Positions 34,778-43,363 of a stretch of 64,000 nt of DNA are shown piece by piece. The notes under the pieces are model-generated. The model searched no databases and was not told the origin of the DNA. It worked only from the letters and a program-made list of their open reading frames with translations. Made by a program: the position numbers and the translations under genes. Source of the stretch: Herbiconiux sp. (GTDB lineage: Bacteria > Actinomycetota > Actinomycetes > Actinomycetales > Microbacteriaceae); assembly GCF_004297105.1 (NCBI RefSeq), contig NZ_SCVE01000019.1:32415-96414 (forward strand), given 5' to 3'. Position 1 is the first letter of the stretch, and each line of letters starts with the position of its first letter.

Positions 34778-36286
34778 ATGACCACCACTTCACCGAGCAT
34801 CGTGCCCGCCATCCAGGTCGATGGCGTGAGCAAGACCTATGGGGCCACGAAGGCGCTGCAGGACGTCTCGGTCTCGATCCTCCCCGGCCAGGTGCACGGC
34901 CTGATCGGGCGCAACGGGGCGGGCAAATCCACTCTGCTGAGGATGATCACGGGGCTCGAGCAGCCCGACACCGGGTCGCTGAGGTTCTTCGGCGAACCCG
35001 CTCCTGCGGCGTCCGACCCCAAGGCCTGGCAGCACCAGGTGGCCTGCGTCTACCAGCGCCCCTCGGTGTTCGCGAACCTCACGGTGGCCGAGAACCTCTT
35101 TGCGGGGCGGCTGCCGACGGACGGCGTCAAGGTCTCCTGGCGCCGCATGCAGAGCGAGTCGGAGCGGATCCTGGCGGCCTGGAACATCCAGCTGAACCCC
35201 CGCACCCTGCTCTCCGACGCCCCGATCGAAGAGCGGCAGATGCTCACGATCGCCAAAGCGCTCGAGGCCGGCAGCCGTATCGTGCTCCTCGATGAGCCCA
35301 CCGTGCAGCTGGAGGGCGCCGCCATCCGTCGTCTCTTCGACAAGGTGCAGGAGCTGCAGCAGTCGGGTGTGACCTTCGTCTTCGTCTCGCACTTCCTGCG
35401 CGAGGTGTCGGCCATCTGCGACTCGGCCACGGTGCTCCGCGACGGAAAGCTGCTGTGGTCGCGCACCGGCGACGACATCCGCTCCGACGACCTCGTCGAG
35501 GCCCTCCTGGCGGGCCAGGAGCAGCAGCGCCACCGCGCCGACACCAAGTCGATCTCCCTCGCCGGATCCCCGGCGCTGTCGCTGAAAGGCGTCACCGACA
35601 AGGGCGGAGCATTCACCGGCATCTCGTTCGACCTGGCCCCGGGCGAGCTCATCGCCATCGGCGGCAGTGGTGGATCGGGCAAGTACTCGGTCGGCGAGGT
35701 CATCGCCGGGCTCCGTAAGTCGTCGGACGGTGACATCCTCGTCGACGGCGAGAAGCTCGCCACGGGCAACGTCAAGACCAGCCAGCGCGCCGGCATCGGC
35801 TTCGTGCCCGCCGACCGCCACCGCGACGGGTACGTTCCCCAGTTGAGCGTGGCCGAGAACATGACCATGGGCATCATGGATCAGATCGCCCCCGCGGGCG
35901 TGTTCTCGCCCCGGCGCCGCACCGCGATCTCGAAGCAGCTCATCAGCGACGTCGCCCTGGTGCCGCCGAACCCTGCTCTGGCGGTCTCCGGGCTCTCCGG
36001 CGGCAATCAGCAGAAGGTGGTGCTGGCCCGCGCGCTCGCGCGCAAGCCGCGCGTGCTCGTGCTGATCTCGCCCACCGCCGGCGTCGACATCGCCGCGAAA
36101 GACGCGATCTACGCCCTGATGCTCCGCGCGCTCGCCGAAGGCGTGGCCGTGGTGCTCATCTCGGACGACGTGGAGGAACTCCTGGTCAGCTCCCGCGTCC
36201 TCATCATGCGAGAGGGGCGGATCGCCGCCGAGCTCTCGGAGCCGATCGAAGAAGACATCGTTAGAGCCATCGAAGGCCTGGAGTGA
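34778..36286 (+). CDS. Sugar ABC transporter ATP-binding protein, two nucleotide domains (RbsA/XylG type)
   Basis: 502 residues, the usual size of RbsA-type double ATPases. Domain 1 is intact: Walker A GRNGAGKST (about 43-51), Walker B IVLLDEPT and switch histidine FVSHFL. Domain 2 has Walker A GSGGSGKYS (about 296), signature LSGGNQQKV (about 407) but Walker B VLVLISPTAGVD (about 426-437), where the Asp-Glu pair is replaced by Ile-Ser, so its site cannot hydrolyse ATP in the normal way. It powers import with the neighbouring permease. The ATG at 34778 follows GGAGACG; the stop overlaps the permease start (GTGA). Confidence 0.93.
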   Translation: MTTTSPSIVPAIQVDGVSKTYGATKALQDVSVSILPGQVHGLIGRNGAGKSTLLRMITGLEQPDTGSLRFFGEPAPAASDPKAWQHQVACVYQRPSVFANLTVAENLFAGRLPTDGVKVSWRRMQSESERILAAWNIQLNPRTLLSDAPIEERQMLTIAKALEAGSRIVLLDEPTVQLEGAAIRRLFDKVQELQQSGVTFVFVSHFLREVSAICDSATVLRDGKLLWSRTGDDIRSDDLVEALLAGQEQQRHRADTKSISLAGSPALSLKGVTDKGGAFTGISFDLAPGELIAIGGSGGSGKYSVGEVIAGLRKSSDGDILVDGEKLATGNVKTSQRAGIGFVPADRHRDGYVPQLSVAENMTMGIMDQIAPAGVFSPRRRTAISKQLISDVALVPPNPALAVSGLSGGNQQKVVLARALARKPRVLVLISPTAGVDIAAKDAIYALMLRALAEGVAVVLISDDVEELLVSSRVLIMREGRIAAELSEPIEEDIVRAIEGLE

Positions 36287-37317
36287 ACACCATGACAAAC
36301 ACCACCGCCACCGCACCGTCGTCGCGCTCCGCCGTGCCGAAGAACCGCGCCCTGGGCGCCGTCGTGCAGAACGTGCGCGAACTCAGCGTGCTGCCCGGTC
36401 TCGCCATCGTGATCGTCGTCGGCGCGCTGGTGAGCCCCGCGTTCCTGTCGGCCGCGAACCTCACGCTGATCCTCCGCCAGTCGGCCGAGCTCGGCATCGT
36501 CGTGATCGGGCTCACCTTCATCCTGCTCACCGGAAAGCTCGACATCTCGCTCGAGTCGACCGTCGGACTCGCGCCCATGGTGGCCGCCTGGCTGGTCATC
36601 CCCGCGGCCGTCGGCGGCCTGGGCACCGAGATCGATCCGCTGCTGGCCATCCTGATCACCCTGGTGATCGGTGCCGGGATCGGGCTCTTCAACGGCTTCA
36701 TGGTGGTGAAGGTGAAGCTCGATCCGTTCATCGTCACGTTGGCGATGCTGATCCTCCTGCGCGGCATCACGCTCGGCATCAGCCAGGGCAAGACGCTTGC
36801 CGGTCTGCCGGATGCGTTCCGGTACATCGGCTCGGCGCGCTGGGCCGGCATCCCCGCCGCCATCTGGGTCACCGCCATCCTGTTCGTGATCGCCGGTCTG
36901 GTGCTGCGCTACACCTCGTGGGGCCGCGCGCTGTACGCGATCGGCGGCAACGCCGACGCCGCCAAGGCCGCCGGTATCCGGGTGGACTTCGTGCTGATCA
37001 CGGCCTTCGTGGCGGCCAGCACCCTGGCCGCGTTCGCCGGCCTGATGCTCGCCGGCCGGCTGGCATCCGTCACCAGCGGTATGGGCGAGAACATGATCTT
37101 CAGCGCCCTCGCCGCCGCCGTGATCGGCGGTGTGCAGCTCACCGGTGGGCAGGGTCGCATCATCGGCGCTCTGATGGGCGTGCTGCTGCTCGGTACGCTC
37201 ACCAACGTGCTGACGCTGGCCGGCGTGCCGACCTTCTGGATCAACGCCGTCTACGGCGCCGTCATCCTCATCGCCCTGCTGGTGGGCCGCTTCGGCTCGA
37301 AGCCGGGCCTACGCTGA
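36283..37317 (+). CDS. Sugar ABC transporter permease (RbsC type)
   Basis: 344 residues with eight to ten membrane segments. Typical RbsC-family stretches are LRQSAELGIVVIGLTFILLTGKLDISLES, GLFNGFMVVKVKLDPFIVTLAMLILLRG and GRALYAIGGNADAAKAAGI. Starts at a GTG overlapping the ATPase stop, or at the ATG three codons on. It forms the transmembrane channel of the importer, probably as a homodimer since only one permease gene is present. Confidence 0.94.
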   Translation: MNTMTNTTATAPSSRSAVPKNRALGAVVQNVRELSVLPGLAIVIVVGALVSPAFLSAANLTLILRQSAELGIVVIGLTFILLTGKLDISLESTVGLAPMVAAWLVIPAAVGGLGTEIDPLLAILITLVIGAGIGLFNGFMVVKVKLDPFIVTLAMLILLRGITLGISQGKTLAGLPDAFRYIGSARWAGIPAAIWVTAILFVIAGLVLRYTSWGRALYAIGGNADAAKAAGIRVDFVLITAFVAASTLAAFAGLMLAGRLASVTSGMGENMIFSALAAAVIGGVQLTGGQGRIIGALMGVLLLGTLTNVLTLAGVPTFWINAVYGAVILIALLVGRFGSKPGLR

Positions 37318-37356
37318 CCCTGGCCCCTACGCACACTGGAAGAGAAAGGACCGGAG

Positions 37357-37917
37357 ATGTCGGAATTCCGCGAGATCAGTTCGACCGTCGTCGAGGAGCT
37401 GGGGGAGGTGTTCCGTCGGGTTCCGCTCGACAACATCGACGCCGCGCTCGACGCCCTCGAGAAGCACCAGCGCATCTTCGTGCTCGGCATCGGCCGCGAA
37501 GGACTGGGCTCGAAGGCATTCGCGATGCGCCTGACCCATTTCGGCAAGACCGTTCACTGGGGCTGGGATGACACGACGCCCGCCGTCACGGCCGACGACC
37601 TGTTCATCATGCCCACCGGGCCGGCGAACATCCCGCACCTGCACTACATCGCCGAGCAGGTGAAGAAGACGGGCGCGACCCTGCTGGTCGCCACCGCGAT
37701 CCCGGATGGGCCCACCGCGCAGCTGGCCGACATCGTGCTGACCATCCCCGCGCACACCTACGGCGCCGAGGGCGATGTTGTTCCCACTATCCAGGCCATG
37801 GGCAGCCTGTTCGAGCAGTCGCTCTGGATCTTCTGGGACGTTCTGTACCTCATGCTGGTGCGTCGCACCGGTGCCCGGTTCGAGGACCTCGTGGCCCGTC
37901 ACCGCAACTTCGAATAG
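37357..37917 (+). CDS. SIS-domain sugar isomerase, 6-phospho-3-hexuloisomerase-like
   Basis: 186 residues, the length of hexulose-6-phosphate isomerases (HxlB/PHI). One SIS domain: RIFVLGIGREGLGSKAFAMRLTHFG, then VTADDLFIMPTGPANIPHL and IVLTIPAHTYG, with the long helix GSLFEQSLWIFWDVLYLML closing the fold. The usual SGSG phosphate loop is replaced by PTGPAN, so a changed substrate is possible. It is last in the transport operon, 39 bases after the permease, with GGAG as ribosome site. It probably isomerises a phosphorylated sugar made by the kinases opposite. Confidence 0.85.
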   Translation: MSEFREISSTVVEELGEVFRRVPLDNIDAALDALEKHQRIFVLGIGREGLGSKAFAMRLTHFGKTVHWGWDDTTPAVTADDLFIMPTGPANIPHLHYIAEQVKKTGATLLVATAIPDGPTAQLADIVLTIPAHTYGAEGDVVPTIQAMGSLFEQSLWIFWDVLYLMLVRRTGARFEDLVARHRNFE

Positions 37918-37950
37918 GCCCGGCGGGGCTGAGACCTCCCAGGGCGCGCG

Positions 37951-37956
37951 TAGCCT
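37951..37956 (+). promoter_or_regulatory. -10 box TAGCCT of the reductase gene
   Basis: Ends 6 bases before the ATG at 37963, separating this gene from the transport operon. Confidence 0.5.
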
Positions 37957-37962
37957 GGAAGC

Positions 37963-38940
37963 ATGCACGCACTCACCCACGCCACCTTCGGCGAAGCCAC
38001 CGACGTACTCGAAGTCACCGACCGGCCCCTTCCGGAGCCGGGCCAGGGCGAGGTGCGAGTGCGCACGGTGCTCTCGCCCATCCACAACCACGACCTGTGG
38101 ACCATTCGCGGCACCTACGGCTTCAAGCCGGAGCTGCCCGCCGCATCCGGAACCGAGGCGGTCGGCGTGGTCGACGCCCTCGGCGAGGGTGTGACCTCCC
38201 TGGAGGTGGGCCAGCGCGTCGTCTCGGGCGGCACGTTCGGTGTGTGGGCCGAGTACTTCGTGGCCAAGGCCGCCGGTCTCATCCCCGTGCCCGACGGCAT
38301 CGCCGACGAGACCGCGGCGCAGCTCATCTCCATGCCCTTCAGTGCGCTCAGCCTGATCGACCACCTCGGCGTCGAATCCGGCGACTGGATCGTTCAGAAC
38401 ACGGCGAACGGCGCGGTCGGCCGTCTCGTCGCACAGTTCGGTGCGCTGCGCGGTGTTCGCGTGCTCGGCCTGGTGCGTCGCGACGCGGGCGTCGACGAGC
38501 TCGCCTCCGTCGGCATCCGCGACGTGGTCTCCACGGAGCACGATGGCTGGCAGGATGCCGCCGCTGCGGTGCTGGGCGGCGCGAGCCCGAAGGCGGCCGT
38601 CGACTCGGTGGGGGGCCGCTCGGCCGGCGACCTGGTGGGCCTGCTCGGTGAGGGCGGCACGCTCTGGTCGTTCGGCGCCATGGGCTCGGGTGACCTGCAG
38701 ATCTCCTCGGGCGCCCTCATCTTCAAAGACATCACCGTGAAGGGCTTCTGGGGCAGCCGCGTGAGCAAGGAGATGGATGCGGCCAAGCGAGGCACTCTCT
38801 TCGCCGAACTCTTCGAGCGGGTCGGCTCGGGCCAGATCGAGCTGCCGGTCGAGGCGGTCTTCTCGTTCGAGGACGCCCGCGCGGCTGCGGCTGCGAGCGA
38901 CACCCCCGGCCGGGTCGGCAAGATCCTCCTGCGCTTCTGA
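37963..38940 (+). CDS. Zinc-independent MDR oxidoreductase (quinone/enoyl reductase-like)
   Basis: 325 residues of the medium-chain dehydrogenase/reductase fold without structural zinc cysteines. The GroES-like half includes PLPEPGQGEVRVRTVLSPIHNHDLWTIRG. The nucleotide-binding region reads WIVQNTANGAVGRLVAQFGALRG, the MECR/ETR1-like AxxGxVG variant rather than a plain GxGxxG. NADPH-dependent reduction of an enoyl or quinone compound is the best guess. Own leaderless promoter; a cupin gene follows 14 bases after its stop. Confidence 0.88.
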   Translation: MHALTHATFGEATDVLEVTDRPLPEPGQGEVRVRTVLSPIHNHDLWTIRGTYGFKPELPAASGTEAVGVVDALGEGVTSLEVGQRVVSGGTFGVWAEYFVAKAAGLIPVPDGIADETAAQLISMPFSALSLIDHLGVESGDWIVQNTANGAVGRLVAQFGALRGVRVLGLVRRDAGVDELASVGIRDVVSTEHDGWQDAAAAVLGGASPKAAVDSVGGRSAGDLVGLLGEGGTLWSFGAMGSGDLQISSGALIFKDITVKGFWGSRVSKEMDAAKRGTLFAELFERVGSGQIELPVEAVFSFEDARAAAAASDTPGRVGKILLRF

Positions 38941-38954
38941 CCGGCACCGAACGG

Positions 38955-39329
38955 ATGACCGCCATGACGTCCGACGTTCGCAACATCTCCGCTGCCCTCG
39001 CCACCATCAAGGAGCCATGGCAGCCTCATCGACTCGCGAGCGTCAACGACTACGACGTGAAGGTCGTGAAGCTCCAGGGCGAGTTCGTCTGGCACAGCCA
39101 CGACGAGACAGACGAACTGTTCCTTGTGCTCTCCGGCGAGCTCACGATCCAGCTCCGAGACCGCGACGTCGTGCTGGGCCCGAATGACATCTTTGTCGTG
39201 CCCAAGGGCGTCGAGCACTGCCCCCGCGCCGAGGGGGAGGTGCACGCCGTGCTCATCGAGCCCGCCGGAACCGTGAACACGGGCAGCGCCGGCGGAGACC
39301 GAACCTCCCCGCTTCGCGATCTCGACTGA
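38955..39329 (+). CDS. Small cupin-domain protein
   Basis: 124 residues. Cupin motif 1 is HSHDETDELFLVLSG(E), with His, His, Glu as likely metal ligands, and motif 2 is PNDIFVVPKGVEHCPRAEG, giving the fourth His. The fold resembles mannose-6-phosphate isomerase-like small cupins. No activity can be assigned. It lies directly after the reductase gene and 3 bases before the next gene, forming a small operon. An internal ATG three codons on is an alternative start. Confidence 0.88.
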   Translation: MTAMTSDVRNISAALATIKEPWQPHRLASVNDYDVKVVKLQGEFVWHSHDETDELFLVLSGELTIQLRDRDVVLGPNDIFVVPKGVEHCPRAEGEVHAVLIEPAGTVNTGSAGGDRTSPLRDLD

Positions 39330-39332
39330 CCC

Positions 39333-39692
39333 GTGGGCCGGGTTCGCGAACGGTGGCGTCCGTCCAGCGTGATTGGCGTGGCCGTCGTGGGGCTGTTCGG
39401 CCTCGCGATCATGGCGCTCGCCGTGGCCACCGTCGTCACGGAGCTCTGGGGCGAACCTCTCCTCGCCATCGCGGGCGTGGCGCGCCGCGTACCCGTGTGG
39501 CTGGCGTGGCTCGGTGTGGCCGCTGCTCTGGCCGGGGGCTTCTCCCTGTTCTCCGCGAGCGCCGGGTACCTCATCCGTGTGGCGCGCGGTCGCGTGCCGC
39601 GCGTGCCGCCATCGCGCGAGAGCAGACGTCGGCGGGATGCGAAGCGCAAGCGCGAGTACGACGCCCGAAAGCGCGCCGGCTCCGCGCAGTAG
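39333..39692 (+). CDS. Small two-pass membrane protein of unknown function
   Basis: 119 residues from a GTG only 3 bases behind the cupin stop, hence probably coupled. Two hydrophobic helices (about residues 13-37 and 53-78) are followed by a strongly basic tail (RRRRDAKRKREYDARKRAG) that would sit in the cytoplasm. No family recognised. Confidence 0.65.
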   Translation: MGRVRERWRPSSVIGVAVVGLFGLAIMALAVATVVTELWGEPLLAIAGVARRVPVWLAWLGVAAALAGGFSLFSASAGYLIRVARGRVPRVPPSRESRRRRDAKRKREYDARKRAGSAQ

Positions 39693-39815
39693 CGCCGCGG
39701 GTGCCGGGAGGTGTGTCGTCGGTCGTCCACGTTTCCGGGCTTCCGCGACGACCCCTTGGCGTGGCGGGAGGCCCGGCGTAGCGTGAAGCGCCTCACCCCC
39801 TGAATGGAGCGCACC

Positions 39816-40301
39816 ATGACCGGCACCGACGACATCGAGACCCTGGCGAAACTGCTCGACGACTTCCCCATCACGATGGTCGTGACCCTCGATGACGAGG
39901 GGCATCCGGTGTCGCAGCCCTTCGCCATGCAGCAGCAGCATCACCGCTTCGATGGCGACCTGTGGTTCATCCTCAGCGCCGAATCGTCGACGGCCACCCG
40001 CGTCGCCACGAACCAGGTCGTGAACCTCGCCTTCAGTGCGAACGACTCCTGGGTCTCGGTGACGGGCCACGCCGAACTCACCACCGAGCAGAGCTATATC
40101 GACGAGATGTGGGACCCGAGCGTCGAAGCCTGGTTCCCGGGCGGACGCACCGACCCCAGCATCCGTGCTCTGATCGTGCACACCGACTCGGCCGAGTACT
40201 GGGACACCCCGGGCTCGACCATCGCCACCGTCTTCAGCTTCGTGAAGTCGAAGGTCACCGGCGCACCGATGGAGATCGACAACGAGAAGATCGAGCTGTA
40301 A
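39816..40301 (+). CDS. Pyridoxamine 5'-phosphate oxidase-like protein (general stress protein 26 type)
   Basis: 161 residues. Split-barrel flavin fold: ETLAKLLDDFPITMVVTLDDEGHPVSQPFAMQ at the start, GDLWFILSAESSTATRVATNQVVNLAFSANDSWVSVTGHAEL in the middle and TVFSFVKSKVTG at the end, as in GSP26-type FMN-binding proteins. The ATG at 39816 is preferred over 39804 because GGAG lies at the right distance before it. A TAGCGT box (39779-39784) gives a short leader. It ends 8 bases before the convergent lipoprotein gene stop. Confidence 0.85.
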   Translation: MTGTDDIETLAKLLDDFPITMVVTLDDEGHPVSQPFAMQQQHHRFDGDLWFILSAESSTATRVATNQVVNLAFSANDSWVSVTGHAELTTEQSYIDEMWDPSVEAWFPGGRTDPSIRALIVHTDSAEYWDTPGSTIATVFSFVKSKVTGAPMEIDNEKIEL

Positions 40302-40309
40302 CGGTCTGC

Positions 40310-40969
40310 TCACTCGATCCAGAGCACGATGCCGGTCGTTCCCGTGAGCACGGCGGCGGCGCCGGCCCGGATAGCGTCGGCGCACCGCTCCGGGGTGAAC
40401 GAACTCTCGTCGAAGTGGGTGGCCGTGCCCAGGCCCTCGCCCCGGAAGCCGGCGCCCGACCAGTCGACCGCGGTGACGTTGTAGGTGGGCTCTGCGAGCT
40501 CGGCGCCCAGCACCAGGAACCGGATGTCGAGGTGGTTGGGCGTGACGATCGCGAGAGCGTCGATCAGATCCTCACCGGCCGTGACGATCAATTCGGGTTT
40601 CATCTCCATGGCGTCGACGATTGCGACGATCGGGTCGGCGCCGGCCTCGACGCGGCGCAGGTCGACATCCGATTCCTGCGCCCACTCGGTGACCGCGGTC
40701 GAGATGCTCTGCGTCGTGACGTCGTCGCCGGAGGTGAGGAGCACCACGCGATAGCCGGGTGAGGGCCGCACATCGGCCCACGAGCCTGCATCCGGGTTCA
40801 CCGTCGCCTCGGGTGAGGGCTCGACCTCGGGCATGAAGCCGGCAGCCGGGGTGCCGATCGGCGTGGTCGGGGGCTGCGGCGAGTTCCAGTCCGCGGTCGC
40901 GCATCCCGCGAGACCCAGGACGAGCGATACCGCCGCGACAACGGCGACGAGGTGGGTGCGAGGCGGCAC
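40310..40969 (-). CDS. Lipoprotein of unknown function, BMP-like fragment fold
   Basis: 219 residues from a GTG with AAGGAA in front. The signal peptide VVAAVSLVLGLAGC has a clear lipobox. The mature part begins with a Pro/Thr-rich linker, then SPGYRVVLLTSGDD, DPIVAIVDAMEMKPELIVTAGEDLIDAL and HLDIRFLVLGAEL, a Rossmann-like pattern resembling the basic-membrane-protein/periplasmic-binding fold. It is shorter than a full binding protein (about 320), so may be a single-lobe derivative. No transporter lies next to it. Confidence 0.75.
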   Translation of the reverse strand: MPPRTHLVAVVAAVSLVLGLAGCATADWNSPQPPTTPIGTPAAGFMPEVEPSPEATVNPDAGSWADVRPSPGYRVVLLTSGDDVTTQSISTAVTEWAQESDVDLRRVEAGADPIVAIVDAMEMKPELIVTAGEDLIDALAIVTPNHLDIRFLVLGAELAEPTYNVTAVDWSGAGFRGEGLGTATHFDESSFTPERCADAIRAGAAAVLTGTTGIVLWIE

Positions 40970-41286
40970 AGAGGTTCCTTGCGAGCGAGGGACAGGTCGC
41001 GTGAAGCCTGCCGCACCGGGGTGTCGGGGCGGTTGCGAACGAGTCCCTTTCTGGCAAACGTTGCGCAATCCGCCGGCCGGTGTGCGCGCTGACGTGCGAT
41101 CGCCGACGAACCGCGACCCCGCGCCGCCACCTCACCATCACGGGTTGTTCGCCTGAGCGACAGAACCAGCAACACCGCTCGTTAAGTCACAGGAAATCTC
41201 CAGCCTCGATAGTTCCCGTTGGGCCTGCACGTCGTGGACCCGCACCATCCACATCACCTCCTCTTTTCTACAGAAACGGAAGACTC

Positions 41287-43257
41287 ATGCTTCTGGTAGT
41301 CCCCACCCGGCCGAGCGGCCGAGCGGCCCTGTGGCTCTCCGCCGCAGCGGTCAGCGCAGCTCTGGTCTTCGGCGGCACCCTCGCGGCCCCGACCGCCGCG
41401 TCTGCCGCCGACACCGCCTCGTACACCGGCATCGTGCTCGGCGTCGGTTCCGACGAGGCCCAGCGCAACATCAGCTGGTACTCCACGGCCGACACCGCCC
41501 AGCTCGTTCAGCTCGCTCCGAGCTCTGCTCTGGTCAATGGCGACTTCGTGACGTCGGTGACCACGTTCGCCGCATCCGGAGCCGCGAACACCACCACCAC
41601 CGGATTCAACCGTCACGCCACCCTGTCGGGGCTCGCGGAGAACACGCAGTACTCGTACCGCGTCGGCTCCGAGGGCAACTGGTCGACCACCTACTCGTTC
41701 AAGACGCAGTCGTTCGAGGGCGACTTCGACTTCCTGTTCTTCGGTGACCCGCAGATCGGATCCTCGGGCAACGTCGCGAAGGACCAGGCGGGCTGGGCAG
41801 ACACCATGAACGTCGCCCTCACCGCGAACCCGAACGCCGAACTGCTCGTGTCGGGCGGCGACCAGGTCGAGACCGCGAACACCGAGCCCCAGTGGGACGC
41901 CTTCCTGGCGCCCGACCAGCTGCGCCAGTACCCCTGGGCTGCGACGATCGGTAACCACGACGTGGGCGGCAAGGCCTACGAGCAGCACTTCTACACGCCC
42001 AACACCGACCGCTCGGCGGCGTACTACCGCAACGGCAACACGGCGACCGACTCGGGCGGAGACTACTGGTACATCTACAAGGATGTGCTCTTCATCGACC
42101 TGAACAGCAACAGCTACAACTCGGCCACCGGTGGCGGTGACGCGGCGCACGTGCAGTACGTCACCGACGTCGTCAACGCTCACGGTGCCGACGCGAAGTA
42201 CACGGTGCTCACCTACCACCACTCGATCTACTCGGCGGCCGACCACGCGAAGGATGCCGACAACAAGGTCCGCCGGGTGGACTTCCCGACCACCTTCTCG
42301 AACCTGGGTGTCGACCTCGTTCTGCAGGGGCACGATCACGTGTACACCCGCAGCTACGAGATCGCGAACGGCGAGAAGGCCAACCCCGACGAGCAGCCCG
42401 GTCAGAACGACGTGTTCGTGGGTGAGGGCGGTGTCATCTACATGACGGCGAACTCGGCCTCCGGCTCGAAGTACTACGACATCACCGCGCCCGACAACAG
42501 CGGCACCACCGGTGCCGGCAACGGCGCCGACCCGCTGAACCCGAGCAACTACTGGTACGACTCGGTCGAGAACCAGGAGCACGTGCGCAGCTACGTCAAG
42601 GTGCAGGTCAAGGCCGATGAACTCGTGGTGGAAGGCATCCGCGCCGGAACCTGCGCGGCGCCCAACGCGGCGGTGGAGCTCGGCAAGGTGGGCTGGTGCG
42701 GTACCTCTGGCACCAACGCACCCGTCGACGGCGTCGGCTCGATCATCGACTCGGTGACCATCCACCCCTACCACGGCGACGGCGAAGACATCCAGGTCGA
42801 CGTCCCCGCCGCGGCCCCTGGCGAGTTCGGGTGGACCATCGACGGCCAGAACGGCCTCGTCGACCTCGGCACCGCGCAGGAGACCAACGGCGCGTTCGAG
42901 GCGACCGGCGAGATCAACCCGATCAAGGTGTCCGACACCCGGTCGTCGCTCTCACCGTGGTCGCTGACGTCTGTGCTCGGTGACTTCACCGACGGTGACA
43001 AGACCTTCTCCGGCAGCTACATGGGCTGGACCCCGAAGGTGGTCACCGACGGTGCCGGCGCGGTCGCAGGCGCGCCGGTCGCGTCGGGCTTCGATGGCGG
43101 CAAGGGTCTCTCGATCGACCGGGTTCTCGGCTCCGGAGCCCAGGACCACCCGAAGGGCGAGGCGCTTCTCGGAGCGAACCTCGACCTGAAGCTCCCGGTC
43201 GACACCGCCAAGGGCAGCTACCGCGCCACCCTGACGCTCACCGCTCTGGCCGGCTGA
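41287..43257 (+). CDS. Secreted purple-acid-phosphatase-like metallophosphoesterase
   Basis: 656 residues. A signal peptide (LWLSAAAVSAALVFGGTLAAPTAASA) is followed by a fibronectin III-like domain (about residues 40-140), then a calcineurin-like phosphoesterase with all metal motifs: FFGDPQIG, LLVSGGDQVET, IGNHDVGG, YHHSIYS and LQGHDHVYTRS. The C-terminal 150 residues form extra beta-rich modules (IHPYHGDGEDIQVDVPA onward). Expected to hydrolyse phosphomono- or diesters outside the cell. GGAAG lies just before the ATG. The 217-base upstream region holds no gene. A strong hairpin ends the transcript. Confidence 0.92.
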   Translation: MLLVVPTRPSGRAALWLSAAAVSAALVFGGTLAAPTAASAADTASYTGIVLGVGSDEAQRNISWYSTADTAQLVQLAPSSALVNGDFVTSVTTFAASGAANTTTTGFNRHATLSGLAENTQYSYRVGSEGNWSTTYSFKTQSFEGDFDFLFFGDPQIGSSGNVAKDQAGWADTMNVALTANPNAELLVSGGDQVETANTEPQWDAFLAPDQLRQYPWAATIGNHDVGGKAYEQHFYTPNTDRSAAYYRNGNTATDSGGDYWYIYKDVLFIDLNSNSYNSATGGGDAAHVQYVTDVVNAHGADAKYTVLTYHHSIYSAADHAKDADNKVRRVDFPTTFSNLGVDLVLQGHDHVYTRSYEIANGEKANPDEQPGQNDVFVGEGGVIYMTANSASGSKYYDITAPDNSGTTGAGNGADPLNPSNYWYDSVENQEHVRSYVKVQVKADELVVEGIRAGTCAAPNAAVELGKVGWCGTSGTNAPVDGVGSIIDSVTIHPYHGDGEDIQVDVPAAAPGEFGWTIDGQNGLVDLGTAQETNGAFEATGEINPIKVSDTRSSLSPWSLTSVLGDFTDGDKTFSGSYMGWTPKVVTDGAGAVAGAPVASGFDGGKGLSIDRVLGSGAQDHPKGEALLGANLDLKLPVDTAKGSYRATLTLTALAG

Positions 43258-43282
43258 CGCTGAGCTGAGCTGAGCCACCACG

Positions 43283-43316
43283 TCCGTGGGGGAGGAACCT
43301 GTTCCTCCCCCACGGA
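43283..43316 (+). terminator. Hairpin after the phosphoesterase gene
   Basis: TCCGTGGGGGAGGAAC (43283-43298) and the perfect complement (43301-43316), separated by only CT, so the innermost pairs open. Very stable; no T-run. Confidence 0.8.
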
Positions 43317-43363
43317 CATCCCGCTTTCCGCCCCTCCCTCGCCCCTCACACCGAAGGTCTCCC

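Noticed and set aside
41070..41286. PHO-box candidate upstream of the phosphoesterase (GTTCGCC near 41147)
   Set aside because: Only a single weak heptamer was seen; PhoP boxes need tandem repeats.
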